Origin: Rubrivivax sp.
Lineage (GTDB): Bacteria; Pseudomonadota; Gammaproteobacteria; Burkholderiales; Burkholderiaceae_C
Length of the DNA stretch: 31,327 nt
Assembly: GCA_016719535.1 (NCBI GenBank)
Contig: JADJYX010000032.1
Location: forward strand, 1 to 31,327
Direction: 5' to 3'
The notes below the pieces were generated by a model. The model saw only the letters and a program-made list of their open reading frames with translations. It made no database searches and was not told the DNA's origin. The translations under genes were made by a program, and so were the position numbers. Each line of letters begins with the position of its first letter. The first letter of the stretch is position 1. Shown here piece by piece: positions 23,672 to 31,327 of this stretch.

Positions 23672-24490
23672 ATGCTGAGCCTCACCCTCGGCCCGCTGGC
23701 CCTGCCGCTGCCGCCGCTGCTGCTGGCTGCGGGCGGCGCATCGGCGTTGCTGGCCGTGCGCCTGCTGGCCCCGCGTGACGAGCGCGAGGCGGTCGGCAAT
23801 GTGCTGTGGCTGGCGCTGGGCGCGGGGCTGCTGGTGGCGCGGCTGATGCACGTGCTGCGCCATGTCGATGCCTACGCCGCCAGCCCCTGGTCGGTCTTCG
23901 ATGTCCGCGACGGCGGCTGGAATGCCATCGCAGGCACCGTGGCGGCGCTGGTGCTGGTGATGCTGCGCGCCTCGTCGCGGCCGGCGTGGCGGCGGCCGCT
24001 GGCCGTCTCGGCGGTGGCCGGCGTCATCGTCTGGCAGGTGGCGGGTGAGCTGGCGATGGTCCGGCAGGCGGACGACGAAACCCTGCCGCCGGTGGCGTTG
24101 ACCGCGCTGGCGGGCGGCCCGCCGACGCCGCTGCCGGCCTTGCTGGATGGTCGGCCGCAGGTGATCAACCTCTGGGCCAGCTGGTGCGGGCCCTGCCGTG
24201 CCGAGATGCCGGTGCTGGCTGCGGCGCAGCGGCGCGAGCCCGGCGTGCGCTTCCTCTTCGCCAACCAGGGCGAGGCCGCCGCCACCGTGCAGGCCTGGCT
24301 GGCGCGCGAGCGGCTCGAACTGCAGGACGTGTGGCTGGATCCGGCCTCGGCGCTGGGCCCGGCGGTGGGCTCGCCGGCCTTGCCGACCACGCTCTTCATC
24401 GATGCCCAGGGCCGGCGCGTGGGCGCCCATGTCGGCGTGCTCAACGAGGCCGCGCTGCGCGTGCGGCTGCAGGCGCTGACCTCGCCCTGA
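23672..24490 (+). CDS. TlpA/ResA-like thioredoxin-fold protein with N-terminal membrane domain
   Basis: The 272-residue protein has an N-terminal hydrophobic region with about four membrane segments (roughly 5-32, 42-60, 84-100 and 110-126), containing GNVLWLALGAGLLVARLMHV, which recalls part of prolipoprotein diacylglyceryl transferase-like domains. A thioredoxin fold follows with the redox motif WCGPC (Cys172 and Cys175) and a cis-proline in LPTT (Pro238). The last domain should lie in the periplasm and reduce or isomerise disulfides, as TlpA or ResA do in cytochrome maturation. No cytochrome genes are adjacent. It starts 22 bases after the Bug receptor gene and may share its transcript. 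Confidence 0.85.
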   Translation: MLSLTLGPLALPLPPLLLAAGGASALLAVRLLAPRDEREAVGNVLWLALGAGLLVARLMHVLRHVDAYAASPWSVFDVRDGGWNAIAGTVAALVLVMLRASSRPAWRRPLAVSAVAGVIVWQVAGELAMVRQADDETLPPVALTALAGGPPTPLPALLDGRPQVINLWASWCGPCRAEMPVLAAAQRREPGVRFLFANQGEAAATVQAWLARERLELQDVWLDPASALGPAVGSPALPTTLFIDAQGRRVGAHVGVLNEAALRVRLQALTSP

Positions 24491-24511
24491 CCTGACCCCG
24501 GGCGACCCGGA

Positions 24512-24541
24512 TTGACGTGCGTCATGCGCTGCACGGAGAAT
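24512..24541 (+). promoter_or_regulatory. Candidate paaZ promoter
   Basis: TTGACG at 24512-24517 and GAGAAT at 24536-24541, spaced 18 bases, form a fair sigma-70-type pair about 50 bases before the paaZ start. The -10 element matches four of six consensus positions. Confidence 0.4.
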
Positions 24542-24554
24542 CCCGCCCCATTCG

Positions 24555-24566
24555 CCGACCGGTCGG
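24555..24566. promoter_or_regulatory. Perfect 12-bp palindrome before paaZ, candidate TetR-type (PaaR) operator
   Basis: CCGACCGGTCGG is a perfect palindrome lying between the candidate promoter and the paaZ ribosome site (GAGGA, 24576-24580). Palindromes of this kind are typical TetR-family operators, and phenylacetate genes of Burkholderiales are known to be repressed by the TetR-type PaaR, with phenylacetyl-CoA as effector. That PaaR binds here is inference. Confidence 0.6.
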
Positions 24567-24587
24567 TAGACAAATGAGGAACCCCGC

Positions 24588-26642
24588 ATGACCACCCCCG
24601 TGCTGCAAAGCCACATCGCCGGCCGCTGGATCGGCGCCGATCCGGCGCAGACGCTGAAGAGCGCCGTCAACGGCAACCCGGTGGCGGCCACGCATGCGGA
24701 AAGTCTGGACTTCGCCGAAGCCGTGGACCACGCGCGCCGCGTCGGCGGGCCCAAGCTGCTGAAGCTGGACTTCCAGCAGCGTGCGGCGCGCCTGCGTGCG
24801 CTGGCCAAATACCTGAGCGAGCGCAAGGAGCAGCTGTACGCCATCTCGGCGCATACCGGCGCCACGCGTGCCGACAGCTGGATCGACATCGAGGGCGGCA
24901 GCGGCACGCTGTCCGCGTATGCCGGTGTGGGCGGCAACGAACTGCCCTCGGGCAACGTGGTGCACGAAGGGCCGGTGCTGCCGCTGTCGAAGCAGGGCGG
25001 CTTCGCCGCCACGCACATCCTGGTGCCGCGCGGCGGCGTGGCGGTGCACATCAATGCCTTCAACTTCCCCATCTGGGGCCTGCTGGAAAAGCTGGCGCCG
25101 ACCTTTCTCGCCGGCATGCCCTGCATCGCCAAGCCGGCCACCGCCACCAGCTACCTGACCGAGGCGATGGTGCGGCTGGTGATCGAATCCGGCCTGCTGC
25201 CCGAAGGGGCGCTGCAGCTGGTGATCGGTGGCACCGGCGACCTGCTCGACCGCCTGCAGGGCAACGACATCGTCACCTTCACCGGCAGCGCCGATACGGC
25301 CGCCAGGCTGCGCCTGCACCCGAACCTGGTGCGCCATTCGGTGCCGTTCAACGCCGAGGCCGATTCGCTCAACGGCGCCATCCTCGCCCCCGACGTGGGC
25401 CCCGACGACGAGGAATTCGACCTCTTCGTCAAGGAGGTGGCGCGCGAGATGACGGTCAAGGCCGGCCAGAAATGCACCGCCATCCGCCGCGCCATCGTGC
25501 CGCGCCGCCACCTCGATGCGGTGGCGACGAAGCTGCGCGAACGGCTGGCCAAGGTGGTGGTCGGCGACCCGGCGCTGCAGGCCGTGCGCATGGGGGCGCT
25601 GGCCTCGCAGGCGCAGGTGGCCGACGTGACCGAGCGCGTGGCGCAGCTGCGCGGCGTGGCCTCGCTGGTCACCGATGCGAGCGGCTTCGCACCGCTGGGC
25701 GATGGCGTGGCCGAGGGCGCCTTCTTCGCGCCCACGCTGCTGCTGTGCGACAAACCCTTCGACAGCGACGCCGTGCACGACATCGAGGCCTTCGGGCCGG
25801 TGAGCACGCTCATGGCCTACGACGACGCCAGCGGCATCGACGAAGCGCTGGCGCTCGCCGCGCGCGGCCGAGGCAGCCTGGTCGGCACGCTGGTGACGAA
25901 GACGCCGGCGATCGCGGCCAGGGCCATTCCGCAGGCCGCGGCCTGGCATGGCCGGCTGCTGGTGCTGGACCGCGAGGCCGCGGTCGAATCCACCGGCCAT
26001 GGCTCGCCGCTGCCGCTGCTCAAGCATGGTGGCCCCGGGCGCGCCGGCGGCGGCGAGGAGCTCGGCGGCATCCGCGCCGTCGCGCATTACCTGCAGCGCA
26101 CCGCGGTGCAGGGCTCGCCGACGATGCTGGCCGCGGTGACGGGCGAATATGTGCGCGGCGCGACACGCATCGAGACCGGGGTGCACCCTTTTCGCCGCCA
26201 CTTCGAGGACCTGCAGGTCGGCGAGAGCCTGCTGACCCACCGTCGCACCGTGGGCGAGGCCGACATCGTCGCCTTCGGCGGCATCAGCGGCGACTTTTTC
26301 TACATGCACTTCGACGCGGTGGCGGCCAAGGCCAGCCCCTTCGGCAAGCGCATCGCGCATGGCTATTTCGTGCTGTCGGCGGCGGCCGGGCTGTTCGTGT
26401 CACCGGCCGAAGGCCCGGTGCTGGCCAACTACGGGCTGGATACGCTGCGCTTCGTCAAGCCGGTGGGCATCGGCGACACCATCCGCGCGCGGCTGACCTG
26501 CAAGCGCAAGATCGACCGCAACAAGAATGGCCCCGACGGCGTCGGCCAGGGCGTGGTGGCCTGGGACGTGGAGGTCACCAACCAGGACGACGAACTGGTG
26601 GCCAGCTACGACATCCTGACGCTGGTGGCCAAGCGCGGCTGA
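24588..26642 (+). CDS. paaZ: Bifunctional oxepin-CoA hydrolase/aldehyde dehydrogenase PaaZ
   Basis: The 684-residue fusion enzyme acts in phenylacetyl-CoA degradation: its C-terminal MaoC-like hydratase opens oxepin-CoA, and its N-terminal aldehyde dehydrogenase oxidises the semialdehyde to 3-oxo-5,6-dehydrosuberyl-CoA. The dehydrogenase domain (about 1-520) shows VTFTGS, the general base in FNAEADSLNG (Glu257) and the nucleophile in GQKCTAIRRA (Cys296). The hydratase domain (about 530-684) has GISGDFFYMHFD with Asp569 and His574, in the same spacing as E. coli Asp561 and His566. Both active sites thus look complete. No paaABCDE, paaG or paaK is in the window, so the gene is separate from the rest of the pathway. 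It converges with the second hybrid kinase. Confidence 0.95.
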   Translation: MTTPVLQSHIAGRWIGADPAQTLKSAVNGNPVAATHAESLDFAEAVDHARRVGGPKLLKLDFQQRAARLRALAKYLSERKEQLYAISAHTGATRADSWIDIEGGSGTLSAYAGVGGNELPSGNVVHEGPVLPLSKQGGFAATHILVPRGGVAVHINAFNFPIWGLLEKLAPTFLAGMPCIAKPATATSYLTEAMVRLVIESGLLPEGALQLVIGGTGDLLDRLQGNDIVTFTGSADTAARLRLHPNLVRHSVPFNAEADSLNGAILAPDVGPDDEEFDLFVKEVAREMTVKAGQKCTAIRRAIVPRRHLDAVATKLRERLAKVVVGDPALQAVRMGALASQAQVADVTERVAQLRGVASLVTDASGFAPLGDGVAEGAFFAPTLLLCDKPFDSDAVHDIEAFGPVSTLMAYDDASGIDEALALAARGRGSLVGTLVTKTPAIAARAIPQAAAWHGRLLVLDREAAVESTGHGSPLPLLKHGGPGRAGGGEELGGIRAVAHYLQRTAVQGSPTMLAAVTGEYVRGATRIETGVHPFRRHFEDLQVGESLLTHRRTVGEADIVAFGGISGDFFYMHFDAVAAKASPFGKRIAHGYFVLSAAAGLFVSPAEGPVLANYGLDTLRFVKPVGIGDTIRARLTCKRKIDRNKNGPDGVGQGVVAWDVEVTNQDDELVASYDILTLVAKRG

Positions 26643-26656
26643 CCGTTCACACCGGG

Positions 26657-29600
26657 TCACGCCTGCCGCAGCAACTGCGCGAGCTGCTCGAGAAATTCGG
26701 GCAAGCGGATCGGCTTCGTCCAGTAGTCGATGGCGCCGGCGGCCCGCGCGGCGGCGATGTCCTCGGGCATCGCATTGGCCGACAGCGCCACGCAGCGCAA
26801 GGCTGCGGTGGCGGGGTCGGCGCGCAGCGCCTGCAGCACCGCGATGCCGTCCATGTCGGGCAGTTGCATGTCCAGCAGCACCAGGTCGGGCTGCCAGTCG
26901 CGCACCCGCTGCAGCCCGCTGCGGCCGTCGGCTGCGGTCTCGAGCGTGACCCAGTCGTGCGGCGCCAGCACCTCGCGCACCAGCAGCGCGTTGACCTCGT
27001 TGTCCTCGATGTAGAGCACGCGGGCCGGGCGGACGGCAGCGGGAGGCGCTGCGCTCGATGGCGGCGGTGCGGGCGACAGCGCTGCCGGCGCGGCTTCGCC
27101 GCCTGCCAGCGGCAACGTGACCGAAAAGACCGAACCCTCGCCGGCACGGCTTTGCACCTCGATGCGGCCGTGCATCTGTTCGACCAGCGCCTTGGCGATC
27201 GCCAGCCCGATGCCCGTGCCTTCGATGCCCAGGCCTTCGGCGCCCAGGCGGTTGAAGGGTTCGAAGGCGTCGCGCAGCGCCAGCGCGTCGATGCCGCGGC
27301 CGGTATCGGCCACCTGCAGCGTGATCCACCCGCCCTGTCGGCTGCTCGACACCCGCACGCGGCCGCCGGGGCGGTTGTACTTGATGGCGTTGGACAACAG
27401 GTTGAGCAGCACCTGGCGCAGCCGCAGCGGGTCGGCCTGCACGCTGCCGGCCGGCGCCGGGTCGACGATCAGCGCCACGTCGCGCGTGCGCGCATCGCGC
27501 TCCACCAGCGGCAGCGTCGCTGCCACCAGTTCGCCCAGCGGCACCGGCTGCAGGTCGAGCCGCAGGTCACCGGATTCGGCACGCGAGAGGTCGAGCACAT
27601 CGTCGATCAGCGCCAGCAGGTGGCGCCCGGCTTCCTCGATGTGGCCGAGCCAGCGCCGCCGCTCGGCCGCATCGGCGGCGGCAGGCTCCTCGCGCAGCAA
27701 CTGCGCAAAGCCCAGCACCGCATTCAGCGGTGTGCGCAGTTCGTGGCTGATGCGCGAGAGGAAGCGCGACTTGGCGCGGCTCTCGGCCACCGCCAGTTCG
27801 CGCTCGCGCATCGCCTGCTCGGCCAGCACCGCTTCGGTGACGTCCCAGTTGAGGCCGATGCGGCGCTGCACGCGGCCGGCGTCGTCTTCGATCGCCGTCG
27901 ATCGCGAGGCCAGCCAGCGCACGGTGCCGTCGGGCCAGACGACACGGAAGGTGGTGCGCCAGCCCTTGCCGCCGCGCAGGCGCCGGTCCTGGTCGTCCAT
28001 CACGCGAGCACGGTCCTGCGGGTGCACGAAGGAAGCGACCTCCTCGCGCGTGACGCGGCGCCGCGGCGAGTTGACGCCGCGCAGGCGGAACATGGCCTCG
28101 TCCCAGATCACGCTTCCGGTGTCGACGACATAGTCCCAGCTGCCCAGGCCCACGGCCGCGGCGGTGAGCTCGATGCGCTCGACCGACTCGCGCAGGCGCT
28201 GCAGCGCCTCCTGCTGTTCGGTGATGTCGATCGTCACGCCTTCGGCGCGCCGCGGCGCATCGGGCGATGCCTGGCTGATGCGGCCCCGCGTGACCAGCCA
28301 GCGCACGCTGCCGTCGCGCAGGTTGATGGCACGGAATTCGATCTCGATCGGCCCCGCGCCTTCGCGCAGCCAGCGTGCGCCCAGCTCGGCCACGCGCGCG
28401 CGGTCCTCGGGGTGGGCGCAGCGGCGCAGCCAGTCGCCCAGGCGCAGCGGCCCCTGCGCCGGATCGAGCCCGAAGAGCTCGAACATGCGCTGGTTCCAGT
28501 CCGGCCGGTCGCTGTCGTCGACCGGCGACGTCCACAGGCCGATGCGTGCCGCCTCGGCCGCCGATTCGAGCCGGCGCGCGATCGCCAGCGCCTGGCGCGA
28601 GCGTTCGACGCGCTCGGTCTCGTCGAGCAGCACGCCGACGAAGGCCAGCGGCCGGCCCTCGGCATCGCGCTGCAGGGTGCGCCTCGTCAGCACGTAGCGC
28701 CAGCCACCGCCAGGGCGCCGGTAGCGGATCGCCAGGTCGGCCGTGGCGCCGGTGCGCAAGGTCTCGGTGGCCCAGCTCTCCAGGGCGGTCCGGTCGTCGG
28801 GATGGATGTTGACGCGGGCCTCGGCCAGCGGCATGCCCTGCGGCCGGTAGGGCACGCCGGCCTGGCGGGCAGCGCGTTCGTCCAGGTGCATCAGGCCGGT
28901 GCCCAGGTCGTGGCGCCACAGCCCGATGTCGCTGAGCCGCAGCACCAGGTCGAGTTCCTCGCGCAGCGTCTGCGCCTGGCGCGCCAGCTGGAAGACGTCG
29001 GTGTCGTCGGTATTGACGCCCAGCACGCGCACCGCGCGGCCCTTGGCGTCGTGAAAGACCTTCCACTGCGAATGGATGTGGCGCACCTCGCCATCGGGGC
29101 GGCGCAGGCGCACCCGGTCGGCGTGGGCGCCGGGCTGGCCCAGCGTCGCCCGAAAACCACCCGGCGTGGTGTCCTCGGGCAGGTACATGCGCGAGATCTC
29201 GCCGTAGGGCGGTGCCGGCGTACCCGGCGGCGGCACCGGCAGGCCGAAGATGCGGTACATCTGATCGTCCCAGCGCCCCTGCAGCGTGACCGGGTCGCGT
29301 TCGAAGACGCCGGCGTTGCAGAACGCCTGCAGCAGCGCCATCCGCTCCTGCAGGTCGGCGACCGTGCGGTGCAGCGCGATGGGGTCGTCATCGGGCAGCA
29401 GGCGCAGCAGCCGCCGGCCGCCGCCGGCGTCGTCGTCGACGAGACGCCGGCCGGCACGCACCACCGCGCTGCCTTCGCCCACCCAGGCCGCGGCTTCGGT
29501 GCCCGTCAATTCGGCGGCTGCCACACCGGCCACCGCATCGGCAAAGGCCTGCGAGCACCAGGCCACGTGGCCGGCGGCGTCGACCAGCGCCAGCGGCGGC

Positions 29601-29668
29601 CCGGCGGCGGCCAGCGCCGACAGCGCGGCGGTGGCGGCCATGCCGCCGGCGTCAGGTGAATCGGCCAT
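26657..29668 (-). CDS. Soluble hybrid histidine kinase, PAS x5-HisKA-HATPase-receiver
   Basis: The 1003-residue protein has no clear membrane helix. About five PAS-like domains span residues 1-620; several show PAS_3 features such as QMYRIFGLP, NIHPDD, FELFGLDP with HPEDRARV, and MFRLRGVN with VHPQDRARV, each followed by a PAC-type end (GVNTDDTDVF, GVLLDETER, GVTIDITEQQ, GLNWDVTEA). The kinase core has SHELRTPLNAVLGFAQLL (His642), LLNLLSNAIKYNRPGG, DTGRGID and GTGIGLAIAKALV. The receiver has YIEDNEVN, Asp933 in LLDMQLPDMDG and Lys985 in TKPI. No response regulator is adjacent. It has the same layout as the kinase at 7438-10395 but is cytosolic. Upstream is the tldE gene in the same direction, 77 bases away. 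Confidence 0.9.
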   Translation of the reverse strand: MADSPDAGGMAATAALSALAAAGPPLALVDAAGHVAWCSQAFADAVAGVAAAELTGTEAAAWVGEGSAVVRAGRRLVDDDAGGGRRLLRLLPDDDPIALHRTVADLQERMALLQAFCNAGVFERDPVTLQGRWDDQMYRIFGLPVPPPGTPAPPYGEISRMYLPEDTTPGGFRATLGQPGAHADRVRLRRPDGEVRHIHSQWKVFHDAKGRAVRVLGVNTDDTDVFQLARQAQTLREELDLVLRLSDIGLWRHDLGTGLMHLDERAARQAGVPYRPQGMPLAEARVNIHPDDRTALESWATETLRTGATADLAIRYRRPGGGWRYVLTRRTLQRDAEGRPLAFVGVLLDETERVERSRQALAIARRLESAAEAARIGLWTSPVDDSDRPDWNQRMFELFGLDPAQGPLRLGDWLRRCAHPEDRARVAELGARWLREGAGPIEIEFRAINLRDGSVRWLVTRGRISQASPDAPRRAEGVTIDITEQQEALQRLRESVERIELTAAAVGLGSWDYVVDTGSVIWDEAMFRLRGVNSPRRRVTREEVASFVHPQDRARVMDDQDRRLRGGKGWRTTFRVVWPDGTVRWLASRSTAIEDDAGRVQRRIGLNWDVTEAVLAEQAMRERELAVAESRAKSRFLSRISHELRTPLNAVLGFAQLLREEPAAADAAERRRWLGHIEEAGRHLLALIDDVLDLSRAESGDLRLDLQPVPLGELVAATLPLVERDARTRDVALIVDPAPAGSVQADPLRLRQVLLNLLSNAIKYNRPGGRVRVSSSRQGGWITLQVADTGRGIDALALRDAFEPFNRLGAEGLGIEGTGIGLAIAKALVEQMHGRIEVQSRAGEGSVFSVTLPLAGGEAAPAALSPAPPPSSAAPPAAVRPARVLYIEDNEVNALLVREVLAPHDWVTLETAADGRSGLQRVRDWQPDLVLLDMQLPDMDGIAVLQALRADPATAALRCVALSANAMPEDIAAARAAGAIDYWTKPIRLPEFLEQLAQLLRQA

Positions 29669-29730
29669 GGCGACGACGGCGCAGCGGGTTGGTCAACGAC
29701 ACGCCGACTGTAGCGCGCGCGGTCCTGGCC

Positions 29731-29747
29731 GAGGGGCGTCGCCCCTC
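29731..29747. terminator. GC-rich hairpin at the tldE end
   Basis: GAGGGGCG, one T, then CGCCCCTC forms a perfect 8-bp stem with a very tight loop, overlapping the tldE stop codon and lying before the downstream kinase gene on the minus strand. There is no T-run, so its role as a terminator is tentative. Confidence 0.35.
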
Positions 29748-31029
29748 AGCTGAAGTGCAGGCCGCCGATGCGCAGCCAGGGCAGGGCCTGGCTGCCGGCG
29801 TCGGTGCGCTCGGCGCTGACGGCGACCACGTCGTGCAGCATCCGGGCGACGTTGCCGCTGATCATGGTCTCGGCCAGTGCAGGGCCGATGAGCCCGCCTT
29901 CGATGACGAAGCTGTTCTTGATGACGCCGGAGAAGTCGCCGTTGGGCGCCGGGCTGCCCATCGACAGGCGGTCGACCAGCGCACCGCGCGGCACGGCGGC
30001 GACGATGTCGGCCAGCGGCGTGCTGCCGGGCTGCAGCTCCCAGCCGTGGCCGGCCACCGGGCGGTGCGGCAGCCCGGTCTTGCGGCTGCCGTAGAGGCTG
30101 GGCGTGAGCTGCGTCAGCACCCCGGCGTCCAGCAGCGTGACCGGCGGCGCGACGAAGGCGTCGGCCGACAGCGGCGCGCAGCCGGGGGCGTCGTAGCGGC
30201 TCTTCAGCGTCAGCAGCGGCGAGGCGATGCGCTCGCCCACGCGCCGGCGGTACAGCGAGCTGCCGTCGATCAGCGGGCCGTCGCCGAGCTGCCCCATCAG
30301 CCACTCGACGAGGTCGGCGACGGCGCCAGGCGCCAGCACCACGTCGCCGACGAAGCGCTCGGCCAGCGGCTGGGTGTGCACCTGCTGCGTCAGCTCGCGC
30401 ATCATGCGGTCGATGCCGAAGGCATGCGGCACGTCGGCCAGCGCGTCGGCGGTGCCGCCGGCGTGGTTGAAGGAGCTCGTCCGCCCGCCCTCGCGCGCGA
30501 GGCCGAAGACCGACAGCTCGCACCAGCCGAAGTCGCAGGCGATGGCGCTGCCGCCGCTGGTCACCGTGTGCGAGCGGCTGTGCACATGGGCCGCCAGCGC
30601 CTCCTCGATCATCATCGTCGGCACTTGCGCGGCGCGCCAGTCCAGCAGCGTGCGCAGCGCGGCGGCCAGCTGCGCCGGGTCGGCCTCGCGCGGGCCGCGC
30701 GCAAGCGTCGCCGTCTGGCCGGCCGATACCGCATTGGCCTCGTCGGGCGGCGCCGAGCCGGCCGCCGTCCACAGGTTGTCGACCAGCGTGGCCACGCCGT
30801 CGGCCGACAGGTCGTTGCCCTCGGCCGAGGCGCGGCGGCCGCCGACGATGCCGGAGGCCGCCAGCTTGCGTGATTCGTTGCTGCGCAGCAGGCTGGGTTC
30901 GTTGTGGGCCAGGTTGAGCTCGCAGCGGCGGCTCTCGCTCACCGTCACCTGCGCGTGCTCGAAGCCGCGCGCCTGCAGCGCAGCCAGCACCTGCTCGGCG
31001 GCGCGGTCGGTGGCAAACGGGGTGCCCAT
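29746..31029 (-). CDS. tldE: Metalloprotease-family protein TldE (PmbA)
   Basis: The 427-residue protein belongs to the TldD/PmbA family and is the TldE-type subunit. It has the typical segments RRCELNLAHNEPSLLRSNESRKLAA, FGIDRMM, GDVVLAPGAVADLVEWL, SPLLTLKS, and a C-terminal part NGDFSGVIKNSFVIEGGLIG with NVARMLHDVVAVSAERT. TldD and TldE form a heterodimeric, zinc-dependent protease that degrades unfolded peptides; in E. coli the pair matures microcin B17 and removes CcdA antitoxin. TldE lacks the HExxxH zinc motif, and none is visible here. ATG 31029 follows the tldD stop after a single base, so the two are cotranscribed. Confidence 0.9.
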   Translation of the reverse strand: MGTPFATDRAAEQVLAALQARGFEHAQVTVSESRRCELNLAHNEPSLLRSNESRKLAASGIVGGRRASAEGNDLSADGVATLVDNLWTAAGSAPPDEANAVSAGQTATLARGPREADPAQLAAALRTLLDWRAAQVPTMMIEEALAAHVHSRSHTVTSGGSAIACDFGWCELSVFGLAREGGRTSSFNHAGGTADALADVPHAFGIDRMMRELTQQVHTQPLAERFVGDVVLAPGAVADLVEWLMGQLGDGPLIDGSSLYRRRVGERIASPLLTLKSRYDAPGCAPLSADAFVAPPVTLLDAGVLTQLTPSLYGSRKTGLPHRPVAGHGWELQPGSTPLADIVAAVPRGALVDRLSMGSPAPNGDFSGVIKNSFVIEGGLIGPALAETMISGNVARMLHDVVAVSAERTDAGSQALPWLRIGGLHFS

Positions 31030-31030
31030 C

Positions 31031-31327
31031 TCATTCGCCCCCGAGGTGGGCGCGCGCGCGCAGCGCCGGGCCGCCGACCGACACCACCATCGGCTGCTTC
31101 TTGCCGCAGTAGCCGTTGCAGCTCCACTTCATCTCGCGGCCGACGCCGTCCACGCTCTGCAGCACCTTCAGCGCCGACCCCGACAGCGTGGTGTCGCGCA
31201 CCGCGCGGCCAAGTTTGCCGCCGCGGATCTCGTAGGCGAGGTTGACGCCGAACATGAATTCGGTGGTGGCATCGGCCTGGCCGTTGCTGGTGTCCAGCAG
31301 CAGGTAGCCGTCGTCGACGCCGGCGAT
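31031..31327 (-). CDS. tldD: Metalloprotease TldD, C-terminal part (runs off the right edge)
   Basis: Only the last 98 residues are in the window. They read GVDDGYLLLDTSNGQADATT, then EFMFGVNLAYEIRGGKLGRA, IRDTT-like VRDTTLSG, and a cysteine-containing CNGYCGKKQPMVVSVGGPA, which is the conserved C-terminus of the TldD branch. The catalytic HExxxH motif would lie outside. It is immediately upstream of tldE in the same direction. Confidence 0.88.
   Translation of the reverse strand: MAGVDDGYLLLDTSNGQADATTEFMFGVNLAYEIRGGKLGRAVRDTTLSGSALKVLQSVDGVGREMKWSCNGYCGKKQPMVVSVGGPALRARAHLGGE

Noticed and set aside
26400..27329. Minus-strand frame joining the paaZ 3' end and the kinase receiver
   Set aside because: It is out of frame with the receiver and has no independent support; the receiver belongs to the 26657-29668 gene.
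25472..29659. Plus-strand open frame of about 1395 codons across paaZ and the second kinase
   Set aside because: It is antisense to the kinase and out of frame with paaZ, with His/Gln/Arg-rich composition and no recognisable domain; a GC-driven shadow.
1..31327. CRISPR arrays, tRNA or rRNA genes, integrase and attachment sites
   Set aside because: I saw no spaced identical repeats, no tRNA-like cloverleaf text and no phage or integrase genes; the only mobile signature is the MITE-like element.

Overview
The window is very GC-rich, with GC-ending codons throughout. Its gene content fits a betaproteobacterium of the order Burkholderiales, probably near the Rubrivivax/Leptothrix/Ideonella group. 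The order-level guess is inference from gene families and base composition; no rRNA or other phylogenetic marker is present. About 22 protein genes were recognised and no tRNA, rRNA or CRISPR array. The only stretch over 300 bases without a gene (4467-4811) is almost entirely a structured, non-coding mobile element of the MITE type.

Left part (1-10.4 kb): the edge of a serine beta-lactamase-like hydrolase; a ravA-type MoxR ATPase and its VWA partner viaA, separated by an opposite-strand membrane diguanylate cyclase; the 335-bp MITE-like element; a Tat-exported DUF411 protein; nudC; an acyl-CoA dehydrogenase; and a large membrane hybrid histidine kinase.

Centre (10.5-22.1 kb): a complete histidine-utilisation (hut) locus built around one divergent control region. 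Leftward run hutC-hutD-hutI-hutG-hutF, with overlapping or nearly overlapping ends from hutD onward. Rightward run hutU-hutH, a three-gene NitT/TauT-type ABC importer and a short-chain dehydrogenase. Together HutH, HutU, HutI, HutF and HutG take histidine through urocanate, imidazolonepropionate, formiminoglutamate and formylglutamate to glutamate plus formate. The 63-73 bp between hutC and hutU holds a perfect 16-bp palindrome of HutC type, an extra half site and promoter-like boxes facing both ways.

Right part (22.1-31.3 kb): a DUF1810 gene, an orphan Bug-type (TctC) binding protein, a thioredoxin-like protein with a fused membrane domain, a paaZ gene with a 12-bp palindromic operator candidate just upstream, a second large hybrid histidine kinase (soluble, five PAS-like domains), and the tldD/tldE protease pair, with tldD cut by the window edge.

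Four apparent single-base frame breaks were seen: one in the beta-lactamase-like gene, two in ravA and one in hutH. Three lie in the first 1 kb. They occur in otherwise well-conserved genes, so sequencing or assembly error is at least as likely as real gene decay. Strongest leads for a second look are the MITE-like element, the hut-linked NitT/TauT importer, the diguanylate cyclase between ravA and viaA, and the palindrome in front of paaZ.
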